Shown piece by piece: positions 41,668 through 49,850 of a stretch of DNA of 64,000 nt; position 1 is the first letter of the stretch; the number at the start of each line of letters is the position of its first letter. The DNA is from Streptomyces sp. NBC_01288 (GTDB taxonomy: Bacteria > Actinomycetota > Actinomycetes > Streptomycetales > Streptomycetaceae). The stretch is from assembly GCF_035982055.1 (NCBI RefSeq), contig NZ_CP108427.1:7067001-7131000 (forward strand), in the 5' to 3' direction. The translations under genes and the position numbers were made by a program. The notes beneath the pieces are model-generated. The model saw only the letters and a program-made list of their open reading frames with translations, ran no database searches and was not told the DNA's origin.

Positions 41668-43125
41668 CTACGAGCGGAACGCGCCCGGATGGGTCTGCTC
41701 CCGTACGGACACGTACTGCTGCCGCACGGCCTGTCCTACGGCCAACTCGTCGCCGGGCTCGAAGACCTGGGCGACCGGTCCCTGCCAGGGCGGCGGGTTG
41801 CGCGGGTCCAGGGTGCCCTGGGAGACCCCGAGCGCCCAGGCGGCCTGCCGGGCGGCGCCGATCGCGGCGTAGTCGGCGGGCTGCGGTACGACGATCTGGG
41901 TCCCGAAGAGCGCGGGCGCCGCGGCCTGTACGGCGGGCAGCTCCGCCGCCGACCCGAGCAGGAAGAGCCGCCGTACGGCCACACCGCGTCCGCGCAGCAC
42001 GTCGAGCGCGTCCGCGAGCCCGCACAGCATGCCCTCGAAGGCGGCCCGCGCCAGATGCTCCGCCTTCATCGACTCCCGCCGCAGCCCGGCCAACGTCCCC
42101 GCGGTGTGCGGCAGATTGGGCGTCCGCTCACCCTCCAGATACGGCAGGAACACCAGCCCGTGCGCCCCGGGCGTCGACTTCATCGCCAGCTCGGACAGAC
42201 TCTCCAGATCGGGCAGCCCGAGCAGCTCGGCGGCCCCGCGCAGGGTCCGTACGGCATTCAGCGTGGTGACGACCGGCAGCTGCATCCCGGTCGCGTCGGC
42301 CAGCGAGGTGATCATCCCGCTCTGGTCGACGAGCGCCTCGTGGTGCACGGCCATCACGGACCCGGAGGCGCCGAGCGACACGACCGCGTCCCCGAACCCG
42401 ATCCCGAGCCCGAAGGCGGCGGCCATGGTCTCGCCGGTGCCGGCGGAGATCAGCAGCCCCTCCGGGGTCGTACCGGCCGCGTCCGAGGGGCCGATCACCT
42501 CGGGGAGCATGGCCTGGTGGCCGAGGGCGAGTTCGACGAGATCGGGCCGGTAACCGCCGCTGGCGGCGGACCAGTAGCCGGTCCCGGAAGCCCCACCCCG
42601 GTCGGTCGTCCTCCGCGCCGGCCGCCCGAGCAACTGCCACACGAGCCAGTCATGGGCCTGGAGCAGCGCGGTCGTCCGCCGGGCGTTGTCGGGCTCGGTC
42701 CGGTTCAGCCAGCGGAGCTTGGTGACGGGCTGCGCGGCCTGCGGTACGGAACCCACCGCCTGCGCCCACGCCTCGCGCCCGCCGAGCGCGTCGATCAGAT
42801 CGGCCGCCGCGACCTGCGCCCGCTTGTCACCGCCGACCATCGCGGGCCGCACGGTGTTGCCCTGCGAGTCCAACGGCACGAGCGCGTTCTGCTGCGCGGA
42901 CACACCGATGGCCTGCACGCCTTCGAGCAGCCCCCCGCCGGCCGCCTCACCCAGCGACAGCAGCCAGGCCTGTGGATCGACATCGGAGGGCCGCCCGCCG
43001 CCCTCGGTCTCGGTTTCGACCGGATGCGGTGCATATCCCTGCCTGAGCACGGACCCCGTGTCCGTGTCGCAGACGACGATACGAGTGAAATCGGGCGAAC
43101 TGTCCAACCCGGCGACTATCCCCAT
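41668..43125 (-). CDS. xylB: FGGY-family carbohydrate kinase (xylulokinase-like)
   Basis: 485-aa ATP-dependent sugar kinase. N-terminal phosphate motif VAGLDSSPDFTRIVVCD, FGGY-N domain with VSAQQNALVPLD, and the C-terminal domain with SLGASGSVMAVH and FLPYLEGERTPNLP, close to xylulokinase. It would phosphorylate D-xylulose to enter the pentose phosphate pathway. No xylA or sugar transporter is next to it, so the substrate is less certain. Confidence 0.82.
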   Translation of the reverse strand: MGIVAGLDSSPDFTRIVVCDTDTGSVLRQGYAPHPVETETEGGGRPSDVDPQAWLLSLGEAAGGGLLEGVQAIGVSAQQNALVPLDSQGNTVRPAMVGGDKRAQVAAADLIDALGGREAWAQAVGSVPQAAQPVTKLRWLNRTEPDNARRTTALLQAHDWLVWQLLGRPARRTTDRGGASGTGYWSAASGGYRPDLVELALGHQAMLPEVIGPSDAAGTTPEGLLISAGTGETMAAAFGLGIGFGDAVVSLGASGSVMAVHHEALVDQSGMITSLADATGMQLPVVTTLNAVRTLRGAAELLGLPDLESLSELAMKSTPGAHGLVFLPYLEGERTPNLPHTAGTLAGLRRESMKAEHLARAAFEGMLCGLADALDVLRGRGVAVRRLFLLGSAAELPAVQAAAPALFGTQIVVPQPADYAAIGAARQAAWALGVSQGTLDPRNPPPWQGPVAQVFEPGDELAVGQAVRQQYVSVREQTHPGAFRS

Positions 43126-43176
43126 GGCGGAAATTCTGCCGTACGGCGGGAGGTGACGGCGCCGGGTCGGGACTCC

Positions 43177-43482
43177 CTATGTGTTGCTGGTGCCCCAGTC
43201 GTCCTCGCCCGTACCGTTCGCGTTGCGCTCACGCAGGGACCGTACGCGCTGCGCCACCGAGTCGGGGACCCGGTCGCCGACCTTGTCGCTGACCGCGTGG
43301 TACGCCTTGCCCGCGTACTGGCGGCCCTGCTGCGCCGCCGTCTCGGCGGTGTTGCGGACGGCGGGGTTCTGCGCGACCTGACGCGCCGACTTCTTCAGCT
43401 GCTCGTAGCGTTCGCGTCCGGCCCGCGTGCCCAGCACGTAACCCAGAGCCAGTCCGACGACGAACGTGAGCTTGTAGCGCAT
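43177..43482 (-). CDS. YtxH-like small membrane protein
   Basis: 101-aa protein: short N-terminal hydrophobic helix (KLTFVVGLALGYVLGTRAGR) followed by a charged amphipathic helical region (RYEQLKKSARQVAQNPAVRN), typical of YtxH-domain proteins. ATG at 43482 follows AAGGGAAGG; longer frames are rejected. It is 51 bp upstream of the xylulokinase gene on the same strand. Function unknown. Confidence 0.8.
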   Translation of the reverse strand: MRYKLTFVVGLALGYVLGTRAGRERYEQLKKSARQVAQNPAVRNTAETAAQQGRQYAGKAYHAVSDKVGDRVPDSVAQRVRSLRERNANGTGEDDWGTSNT

Positions 43483-43660
43483 GACGGCCACCCTTCCCTT
43501 GCGTAGGTTCCCTTGCGTGGGCTCCGGGGCTCCGGCGCGGCATCGGTGCCGGGGGAACCGATTGGCGGAGCACCCCCCTGCTTGCGCTAATGTATGTGTC
43601 GCAGCGAGCACACGCCCCCTGGCGAATACCCAGGGAGGTACGTTCGATGCAACGAGGCAT

Positions 43661-43733
43661 TCCCCTGTAGCTCAATTGGCAGAGCAGCCGGCTGTTAACC
43701 GGCAGGTTACTGGTTCGAGTCCAGTCGGGGGAG
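43661..43733 (+). tRNA. tRNA-Asn (GTT), copy 1
   Basis: 73-nt cloverleaf. Acceptor TCCCCTG pairs with CGGGGGA, D-arm GCTCAATTGGCAGAGC, anticodon arm CCGGCTGTTAACCGG with anticodon GTT, T-arm CTGGTTCGAGTCCAG, discriminator G. CCA is not encoded. Confidence 0.96.
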
Positions 43734-43739
43734 CTTCGG

Positions 43740-43812
43740 TCTTCCGTAGCTCAATTGGCAGAGCAGCCGGCTGTTAACCGGCAGGTTACTGGTTCGAGTC
43801 CAGTCGGGAGAG
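43740..43812 (+). tRNA. tRNA-Asn (GTT), copy 2
   Basis: Tandem copy starting 7 bp after copy 1. Identical from the D-arm through the T-arm; only the acceptor stem differs (TCTTCCG with CGGGAGA). CCA is not encoded. Probably one transcript with copy 1. Confidence 0.95.
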
Positions 43813-43833
43813 CGCAGTGAGGAAGCAGTGAAG

Positions 43834-43856
43834 AGGACCCCGATGGGGTCCTTTTT
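43834..43856 (+). terminator. Intrinsic terminator after the tRNA-Asn pair
   Basis: AGGACCCC-GAT-GGGGTCCT followed by TTTTTC: an 8-bp stem, 3-nt loop and U-run, a textbook terminator for the tRNA-Asn operon. Confidence 0.92.
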
Positions 43857-43990
43857 CATGTCCCCCGGAACCGCTCGTGACGTGCCGCAGTCCTCATGGT
43901 CGTGCGAAGTCGACCATCCGAGGCAGGAGATCGTATGAGCGGCTATGCTGCGGCAGACGGCGCGTACAAATGTGCGCGACGCGCCGTAAT

Positions 43991-44067
43991 GGGGCGGTAG
44001 CTCAGCCGGTTAGAGCAGCGGACTCATAATCCGTCGGCCGTGGGTTCGAGTCCCACCCGCCCCACCA
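43991..44067 (+). tRNA. tRNA with CAT anticodon (probably elongator Met)
   Basis: Cloverleaf with acceptor GGGGCGG/CCGCCCC, D-arm GCTCAGCCGGTTAGAGC, anticodon arm GCGGACTCATAATCCGT with CAT, T-arm GTGGGTTCGAGTCCCAC, discriminator A and an encoded CCA end (44065-44067). The paired first base excludes the initiator; Ile2 (lysidine-modified CAT) is an alternative that I cannot exclude. It directly precedes the biosynthetic cluster. Confidence 0.93.
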
Positions 44068-44145
44068 CGCACGTCCAACACCTTGCGGAAACGTCTCATC
44101 CGCCCCGGCCGCGCGGACGCGTTGGCCCGGGAGAGCCCCCCTCCT

Positions 44146-45174
44146 TTACGCGGCGAGCAGAGTCCACGGATTCGGCTGAGCCAGTGCCAACCGCGGCTTG
44201 CGTGCGGCCCAGTGGCGTACCGCCGTCTCCATGACCGCCCCCGGATCGTGGACCGTCCGCGTGGGTTCGAAGGGGGACGACATGCTGGTGTAGCTCTGGA
44301 ACATGGCCAGCAGCTGGACCGCTTGGTGCTGGAACGGTGACAGGTACTGGTCCGCGAGCGGCAGGAAGAAGCGGTTCCAGGTGGTGGGCGGGACGAACGG
44401 CGGCTGCTCGATGCCGGTGACGCCATGGTGCGCGCGGAACTCGTTGAGGGTGCGGCAGGCGATGCCGATCATCGCGGAGAGGCGCAGGCTGCCGGCGCCG
44501 CCCGCGATCACCTCGACGCGCGGAGCGGCCGGGGGAGCGGCGAGCACCGCCGCGGCGACGGCCTCCGCGACCTCGTCGACGGGGCTGATCTCCGCGTAGC
44601 CGTCCGGGTCGCCGACGACGACCGCGGCGAGGCCGGAGACCAGGGCGTGGATGATCGTGTACGGCCCCGAGAAACGGGCGATCCGCCCGTCGTCGCGCCG
44701 GCCCACGATCAGCGGCGGCCGCACGATCGTCAGCGGCCCGTCGTGCTCCTCGCGCACCAGGGACTCGCAGGCCGCCTTCGACCACTCGTAGCCGTTGCGG
44801 TACCCGTCGAACTCCGGGCCCCGCAGGTCCTCCGGGGCCCGCGTCCCGCCCACGTACGCCGTCGAGACGTGGACGACGTGGGTGTCCCGGTCGGCGAGGG
44901 CGAGCACCGCCCGCAGCGGGTCCACGTTGGCCGCCAGCGCCTCCGCCCTGCTCATCGTCCAGCGGGTGGAGGCCGCGGTGTGCACGATCACGTCCCAGTG
45001 GCCCGAGAGCTGCGGCGGTGGCGGCTCGCTTCCGATGTCCCAGGTCGTCACCTCCGCGTCCGGCGCCCGTCTGGCCACCCGGGTCAGGGGCCCGGGGCGG
45101 GAGGGGTCCGCGCGCAGCCGGTCGACGACTTCGGTGCCCACCACACCGGTGGCGCCGGTGACAAGGGTTCGCAT
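44146..45174 (-). CDS. Thioester-reductase-like / fatty acyl reductase SDR
   Basis: 342-aa extended SDR. NADP motif LVTGATGVVGTEVVDRL at the N-terminus, HVVHVSTAYVGGTRAPED with the catalytic Thr/Ser, and GYEWSKAACESLV (YxxxK) near residues 126-138, followed by TIVRPPLIVGRRDDG. This resembles the thioester reductase / acyl-reductase group that releases acyl chains from an ACP as aldehydes. As the last gene of the cluster, near KS, ACP and an aminotransferase, it could produce an aldehyde for transamination (inference). Confidence 0.8.
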   Translation of the reverse strand: MRTLVTGATGVVGTEVVDRLRADPSRPGPLTRVARRAPDAEVTTWDIGSEPPPPQLSGHWDVIVHTAASTRWTMSRAEALAANVDPLRAVLALADRDTHVVHVSTAYVGGTRAPEDLRGPEFDGYRNGYEWSKAACESLVREEHDGPLTIVRPPLIVGRRDDGRIARFSGPYTIIHALVSGLAAVVVGDPDGYAEISPVDEVAEAVAAAVLAAPPAAPRVEVIAGGAGSLRLSAMIGIACRTLNEFRAHHGVTGIEQPPFVPPTTWNRFFLPLADQYLSPFQHQAVQLLAMFQSYTSMSSPFEPTRTVHDPGAVMETAVRHWAARKPRLALAQPNPWTLLAA

Positions 45175-45218
45175 GGTGTTGGCCGTTCCGTGAGGAGAGA
45201 GCGTCTGGTGGTGAAGAG

Positions 45219-46478
45219 TCACGCCGGTGGGGTCAGGACCAGGCACGCGTTCTGGCCGCCGAAACCGAAGGAGTTGGACAGCACGGGCCCGCGCGCGATC
45301 GTGCGGCGCCTGCCGATCACCACGTCCACCAGGTCGGCCTCCGGGCTGCCGAGCGTGTTCGCGATCGGCGGGACCACACCCCGGTCGGCACAGAGCAGGC
45401 CCAGCAGCGCCTCCAACGCGCCTGATCCGCCGATGAGATGACCGCTCACGCCCTTGACGGCGGTCAGCGGCGGCGACTGTCCCGCGAAGCACCGGTGGAC
45501 CGCGGTCGCCTCCGACCTGTCGTTGAGCACCGTCGACGTGCCGTGCGCGCTGATGTGCCCGATGTCGGCCGGTGCGAGCCCGGCGTCCGCGACGGCCAGC
45601 CGCATGCACTCGGCCGCCGTGGCCGCCTCGGGGTCCGGCGCGGCGATGTGGAAGGCGTCGCAGTTGGCCGCGTAGCCCGCGATCTCGCCGTAGATCCGGG
45701 CTCCCCTGGCGAGCGCCAGGTCGCGTCGCTCCAGGACGAGTACGGCGGCGCCCTCGCCCATGACGAAGCCGTCGCGGTCGGTGTCGAAGGGGCGGCTGGC
45801 CCGGTCCGGTTCGTCGCAACGCCGGGACAGGGCCCGCATCTTGGCGAAGGCGCCCACGATGGTGGTCGTGACGGGCGCGTCGACGCCGCCCGCCACCGCT
45901 GCGTCCAACTCGCCGTATCGGATGCGGCGGGCCGCCTCGCCGATCGCGGTGGTGCCGCTCGCGCAGGCGGTGGCGTAGGTGGCGCAGTTGCCGCGGAAGC
46001 CGTAGCGCATCGCCACCCGGCAGGCCGCCGAGTTCGCCATGGTCCTGGGGACGGTGTGCACCGGCATCGCCATCGGGTTCGCGCCGTGGTCGAACGTCGT
46101 GCCCTCCATCGTCCCCAGACCGCCCATCCCCGTGCCGACCTGGACGCCCACCCGCGCGGACGGGAGGTCGGCGAGCGCCAACTCGCCCGCGTCGGAGACC
46201 GCGTCCACGGCCGCGCAGAGCAACAGCTCGGCCGCGCGGTCGAGTTGACGCCGCTCCCGCCGGGTGATGTAGGGCTCGATGTCGAACTCCGGTACCAGGC
46301 ACGCCATTTCGACGGCGACCTCGGGCTCCGCCTCCACCAGATGCTTGGCTACGGCCGCGGTCGACTCGGCGGCGAGCAGCCGCGCGTACGCCGACTCGAC
46401 GTCGTTGCCCGCGGGCGACCTGACCCCGAGGCCGGTGACGACGACCCGGGTCCGCCCGGAAGAGGAGGTGCCGTTCAT
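45219..46478 (-). CDS. Beta-ketoacyl-ACP synthase (KAS II / FabF-like)
   Basis: 419-aa condensing enzyme. Active-site Cys172 in ATACASGTTAIG, His in SAHGTSTVLNDRSE and His in KGVSGHLIGGSGALEALL, with C-terminal SNSFGFGGQNACLVL. A single stand-alone KS with a dedicated ACP is typical of type II FAS/PKS-like specialised pathways. Its ATG overlaps the ACP stop by 4 bp, so the two are translationally coupled. No chain-length factor gene is present. Confidence 0.93.
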   Translation of the reverse strand: MNGTSSSGRTRVVVTGLGVRSPAGNDVESAYARLLAAESTAAVAKHLVEAEPEVAVEMACLVPEFDIEPYITRRERRQLDRAAELLLCAAVDAVSDAGELALADLPSARVGVQVGTGMGGLGTMEGTTFDHGANPMAMPVHTVPRTMANSAACRVAMRYGFRGNCATYATACASGTTAIGEAARRIRYGELDAAVAGGVDAPVTTTIVGAFAKMRALSRRCDEPDRASRPFDTDRDGFVMGEGAAVLVLERRDLALARGARIYGEIAGYAANCDAFHIAAPDPEAATAAECMRLAVADAGLAPADIGHISAHGTSTVLNDRSEATAVHRCFAGQSPPLTAVKGVSGHLIGGSGALEALLGLLCADRGVVPPIANTLGSPEADLVDVVIGRRRTIARGPVLSNSFGFGGQNACLVLTPPA

Positions 46479-46783
46479 ACGGGCCTCTCCATGCGCCGCT
46501 CCAGCAGGTCGACGGCGTCGCCGACGGTCCTGGCCTCCAGGAGGTCGGAGACCTGGATCTTGACCCGCAGGGCGTTCTCCAGCCGGGCGCCGACATCCAT
46601 CAACTCCAGGCTGTCGATGCCGAAGTCGTTCCCGAGGTCGGTCGTCTCGTCGATGTCGTCCACCTCGGTGCCGAGGACCTCCGACACGGCCGTCCTGACG
46701 GTGAGGGACAGCTCCGCCCGGCCGAGCGCAGGTGTGTCCTGGGCCTGGTCCTGGGCTTTGTCTTTCAGATCCGTGCGGTCCAT
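46475..46783 (-). CDS. Acyl carrier protein
   Basis: 102-aa carrier protein with the phosphopantetheine site NDFGIDSLELMD (Ser58) and a charged N-terminal extension of about 20 residues (DLKDKAQDQAQD) longer than in primary-metabolism ACPs. It overlaps the ketosynthase start by 4 bp. It should hold the growing acyl chain for the cluster's KS and the reductase. Confidence 0.93.
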   Translation of the reverse strand: MDRTDLKDKAQDQAQDTPALGRAELSLTVRTAVSEVLGTEVDDIDETTDLGNDFGIDSLELMDVGARLENALRVKIQVSDLLEARTVGDAVDLLERRMERPV

Positions 46784-46832
46784 GCGTGTCCCTTTTCTTT
46801 GCGCTGTGGGGGAGTTGGCGCTGTGAGGAGCG

Positions 46833-48092
46833 CTACGGCCGGTCACCCGGCGCGCCGCGTCGCGCCGCCACGGTGATCGCCGTGTCGAGGATGTCGGCCG
46901 CCTCCGCGATGTCCGCCTCGGTGCTGACCAGCGGCGGCAGCAGCCGTACGGTGCCCGGGCGGCCCAGGCACGGCGACACCAGCAGCCCGGCACCGGCGAG
47001 TTCGACCACCACCGAGCCGGCCACTCCGGAACTGGTGAAGTCGATACCGCGCAGCAGGCCCTCGCCGCGGATTCCGGCGATCAACTTGCCGTGCCTGCCG
47101 ACGAGTTCGGCCAGGGCGCTGTCCAACGCGGCGGCGAGTCGCGCTCCGTGTTCGGCCGCCCCCTCGATCGCGGTGAGCGCGGCGGGCAGCGCCGCGCAGC
47201 TGAGCGGGTGGCCCCCGAAGGTTGCCGAGTGGAGGAAGGGGTCGGCGCTCAGCGGGGCGTACAACTCCTCGGAGCAGACCAGCGCCGACAGCGGTACGAC
47301 ACCTCCGCCCAGCGGCTTGCCGACCAGGACGGCGTCGACGGGCAGACCGGCCGCGAGGGCGACGGAACGCTCCCCGCAGCGGCGCAGCCCGCACTGGATC
47401 TCGTCGGCGATGGTGAACGTCCCGTAGCGCTGGGCGTCGGCGCACCACTGGCGCAGGACGTCGACGGACAGGACGGCCGCGCCGTTCTCGCCCTGGACCG
47501 GTTCGAAGACGACCGCGGCGACCTGCCCGCCCCGGACCTCCCGCAGCACGGCGCCGGGGTCGTCGGGCGAGACGTGGACGACATCGACGTCCGTGCCCAG
47601 CAGGCCCCGCCGGAACAGGGGACTGTGGGTGAGCGCGAGCGCGCCGAGCGACTTGCCGTGGAAGCCGCCCTCCACCGCCACGACCCGGCCGCGTCCGGTG
47701 GCGAGGCGCGCGAGTTTGACGGCGACCTCGACGGCGTCGGCGCCGTTGAGCCCGAAGTACACCTTGGGCAAGGCCTGTTGGAAGTACTCCGCGAGGTGGG
47801 CGGCGGCGCCGGCGGCCGTCGGGTTGGCGAGGCTGCGGGTCGAGGTGGGCATCGTGTCGAGCTGTGCGCGTACGGCGGCGAGCACGTCCGGGTGCCGGTG
47901 GCCGAGCAGCGTGACGGCGTACGAACCGAAGTCGAGTGCCGTACGCCCGTCGGACAGCGTCACCCGGCAGCCGTCTCCGGACACCTCGGTCGCGCCCCGG
48001 CCCGCGAACGAACCGGTCAGGGCGAGCCGGGGGGAGAGGTGACGCCGGATCAGGTCGAAGGTGTCGGAGGGGGCTCCGATGGTCGTGGTCAT
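46833..48092 (-). CDS. Class III PLP-dependent aminotransferase
   Basis: 419-aa aminotransferase of the acetylornithine/GABA type. PLP-binding Asp in TIADEIQCGLRRCG, Schiff-base Lys259 in VLVGKPLGGGVVPLS, and VVAVEGGFHGKSLGALALTH for the cofactor ring. Coupled by 4-bp overlap with the preceding cyclase gene. In this setting it may transaminate an aldehyde released from the ACP, giving an alkyl amine (inference). ATG at 48092 is fixed by the overlap; the longer open frame is read-through of another frame. Confidence 0.9.
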   Translation of the reverse strand: MTTTIGAPSDTFDLIRRHLSPRLALTGSFAGRGATEVSGDGCRVTLSDGRTALDFGSYAVTLLGHRHPDVLAAVRAQLDTMPTSTRSLANPTAAGAAAHLAEYFQQALPKVYFGLNGADAVEVAVKLARLATGRGRVVAVEGGFHGKSLGALALTHSPLFRRGLLGTDVDVVHVSPDDPGAVLREVRGGQVAAVVFEPVQGENGAAVLSVDVLRQWCADAQRYGTFTIADEIQCGLRRCGERSVALAAGLPVDAVLVGKPLGGGVVPLSALVCSEELYAPLSADPFLHSATFGGHPLSCAALPAALTAIEGAAEHGARLAAALDSALAELVGRHGKLIAGIRGEGLLRGIDFTSSGVAGSVVVELAGAGLLVSPCLGRPGTVRLLPPLVSTEADIAEAADILDTAITVAARRGAPGDRP

Positions 48093-48604
48093 ACGAGGTC
48101 GGGTTCCTCTTCGGCTGCACGGGTGGGCGGCGGGACACTCACCGGGGCGCTCAACTGGGTTTCGGTGGCCAGCAGTTGGCGTTCCAGCGCCGACAGCATC
48201 TGGGCGGCGTTCTCCCGCAGGGCGTCCGCCGCGACCGGGTTGAGCAGGTCGGCCAGGAGCGGGATGCCGATGTCGAAGGTGACGTCCAGGGAGACCGTGC
48301 TGTGCCCGCCCGGCGCGGGCCGTACGGCCCAGTGACCCTCGAACTCGCCCAGGTCGCCGGTGACTTGGCGGAAGTCGAAGCGCCGGGCGACCGGGTCGAT
48401 GACCTCGTCCTCGGTCCACTGGAGCACGGATCCCTTCAGCCGCACCGCCCAGGCGCTCGTCCGGTGCCGGTCGTCGGTCTGCCGGGTGATCGTGACGGAG
48501 TCCACGCTGTCCATGCACGCGGGGAAGGCCTCCACGTCCACGACGGCGGCCCACGCGGTCTCCGGCGGTACGGCGATGGGGAGTTCGACCTCTACTCGGG
48601 GCAT
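48089..48604 (-). CDS. SRPBCC polyketide cyclase/dehydrase-like protein
   Basis: 171-aa START/SRPBCC-fold protein: ELPIAVPPETAWAAVVDVEA and AFPACMDSVDSVTIT at the N-terminus, FEGHWAVRPAPGGHSTV and DVTFDIGIPLLADLLNPVAA later. Such proteins bind hydrophobic ligands and in polyketide clusters guide cyclisation. It overlaps the next and preceding genes, indicating one operon. Confidence 0.82.
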   Translation of the reverse strand: MPRVEVELPIAVPPETAWAAVVDVEAFPACMDSVDSVTITRQTDDRHRTSAWAVRLKGSVLQWTEDEVIDPVARRFDFRQVTGDLGEFEGHWAVRPAPGGHSTVSLDVTFDIGIPLLADLLNPVAADALRENAAQMLSALERQLLATETQLSAPVSVPPPTRAAEEEPDLV

Positions 48605-49815
48605 GGCGAGGGGGCACCTTCCTGGTCGGGGCGGTTCGGGGGACGCGTGGCCCGGGCGGGTACGTGCGGGCCGAGCGCCTGGGTCCGTGCCGCCGCGAGG
48701 GCGGCGGGCAGCAGCCGGCGCAGCACCGCGCGCGGTAGCGGACGTAGATGAGTGATCGCGTACGACTGCTGGATCAGGCGGCAGTCGAACTCGATCTTCG
48801 GGGTGTACGCGGTCTGCGCGAAGCGGATGTGGTGGCAGCCCGCGTCGAGGGCCAGGCGGATCGCCGCGTAGTGCACGTTGTGGTAGAGGCGGGACTCGTG
48901 CGCCAGCGCGTAGTCGAGGCCGATGCGCGCGCCGGTGGCGCCGGAGCCGCTGAACAGGCAGAGCAGGAAGGCGACGAGACGGTCGCCGTGGTCGCCGTCG
49001 AAGCAGGCCACGAGGCGTCGGTCCGGCCCGGGGGAGGCCGCGAGGGTGGTGAGGAAGTCGGCGTCGAGGACGTCGAGCCGCTGGTCCGCCCGGTCCATGA
49101 CCTGTCGGTAGAGGCCGAGCATCTGCGGTACGAGCGGGCGGAAGTCCTCGACGGTCTCCATCCGCAGTCCCGGGTGGGCGGCGAATTTACGGAGGTTGCT
49201 GCGTGCGTTGCGCCGTGGTTTGGCCGGGAGTTGCTCGATGTACTCGTCGAACGACGCTGCGGACAGCGGGAGTTCGGTGTCGGGCATGCTCTGCGCGGGG
49301 AAGAAACCCGCCGAACCGAGGGCGGTGCGCAGTGGGTTGAGACCGGCCGGGGTGAAGTCCTTGAAGACCACGGTGCCGAGACCTTCGGTGCGCGCGAACC
49401 GGAGTACGCCGTCGACCAGCAACCGGCCGACCTCGTCGGTGAGCGGCCCGGCGGTGAGGACGTGGCCCTGGCCGAGGAAGTTCCCGCAGAAGAGCATCGG
49501 CACCCGCAGCAGACGGGGTGTCAATTTCCTTGCAGGGGCGAGGGATTGGCGCTCACGCGGGCCGACGATGTCGTCGAGGCGCAGGTTCCGGAAGAGTGCC
49601 AGGGGTAGTACGGCCTCGGTGTGCGGGCCTCTGCGGACGACCAAGTAGGCATAACTGTCCGGGCCGATGGAGCCGCCCTCCATGGCCTCGAAGACGGTGC
49701 GGGACCACATCGGGTCGTCCGGCGGGGCGAGTCGGTGCCAGACCGACTCCGGCAGGAAGTCGATCGAGCGCAGTACCTCGACGCGGCAGGCGGTGTCGGC
49801 GGCGGCGGGCTCCAT
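48592..49815 (-). CDS. GNAT/FemAB-fold acyltransferase-like protein (PF04339-like)
   Basis: 407-aa protein resembling the large double-GNAT group (peptidoglycan biosynthesis/recognition family). Features: SYAYLVVRRGPHTEAVLPLA, AKPRRNARSNLRKF, RIGLDYALAHESRLYHNVHY and HIRFAQTAYTPKIEFDCRL in the C-terminal half. It may N- or O-acylate the cluster product; family members are poorly characterised. ATG at 49815 follows AGGAG. It overlaps the cyclase gene by 13 bp. Confidence 0.75.
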   Translation of the reverse strand: MEPAAADTACRVEVLRSIDFLPESVWHRLAPPDDPMWSRTVFEAMEGGSIGPDSYAYLVVRRGPHTEAVLPLALFRNLRLDDIVGPRERQSLAPARKLTPRLLRVPMLFCGNFLGQGHVLTAGPLTDEVGRLLVDGVLRFARTEGLGTVVFKDFTPAGLNPLRTALGSAGFFPAQSMPDTELPLSAASFDEYIEQLPAKPRRNARSNLRKFAAHPGLRMETVEDFRPLVPQMLGLYRQVMDRADQRLDVLDADFLTTLAASPGPDRRLVACFDGDHGDRLVAFLLCLFSGSGATGARIGLDYALAHESRLYHNVHYAAIRLALDAGCHHIRFAQTAYTPKIEFDCRLIQQSYAITHLRPLPRAVLRRLLPAALAAARTQALGPHVPARATRPPNRPDQEGAPSPCPE

Positions 49816-49850
49816 GGGCAGCCCGCTCCTGTTCGTCGTCAGCACCGGGC

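Noticed and set aside
44041..44067. Attachment site at the tRNA 3' end
   Set aside because: No second copy of the tRNA end and no integrase were seen in the window, so an att site cannot be annotated.
44146..46596. 816-aa frame that appears to fuse the ketosynthase region to the reductase
   Set aside because: The first half is an alternative frame of the ketosynthase gene; the reductase has its own ATG at 45174 with a typical NADP-binding start.
46833..48617. 594-aa version of the aminotransferase
   Set aside because: The extra N-terminus is an out-of-frame reading of the cyclase gene; the ATG at 48092 overlaps the cyclase stop in the normal coupled manner.
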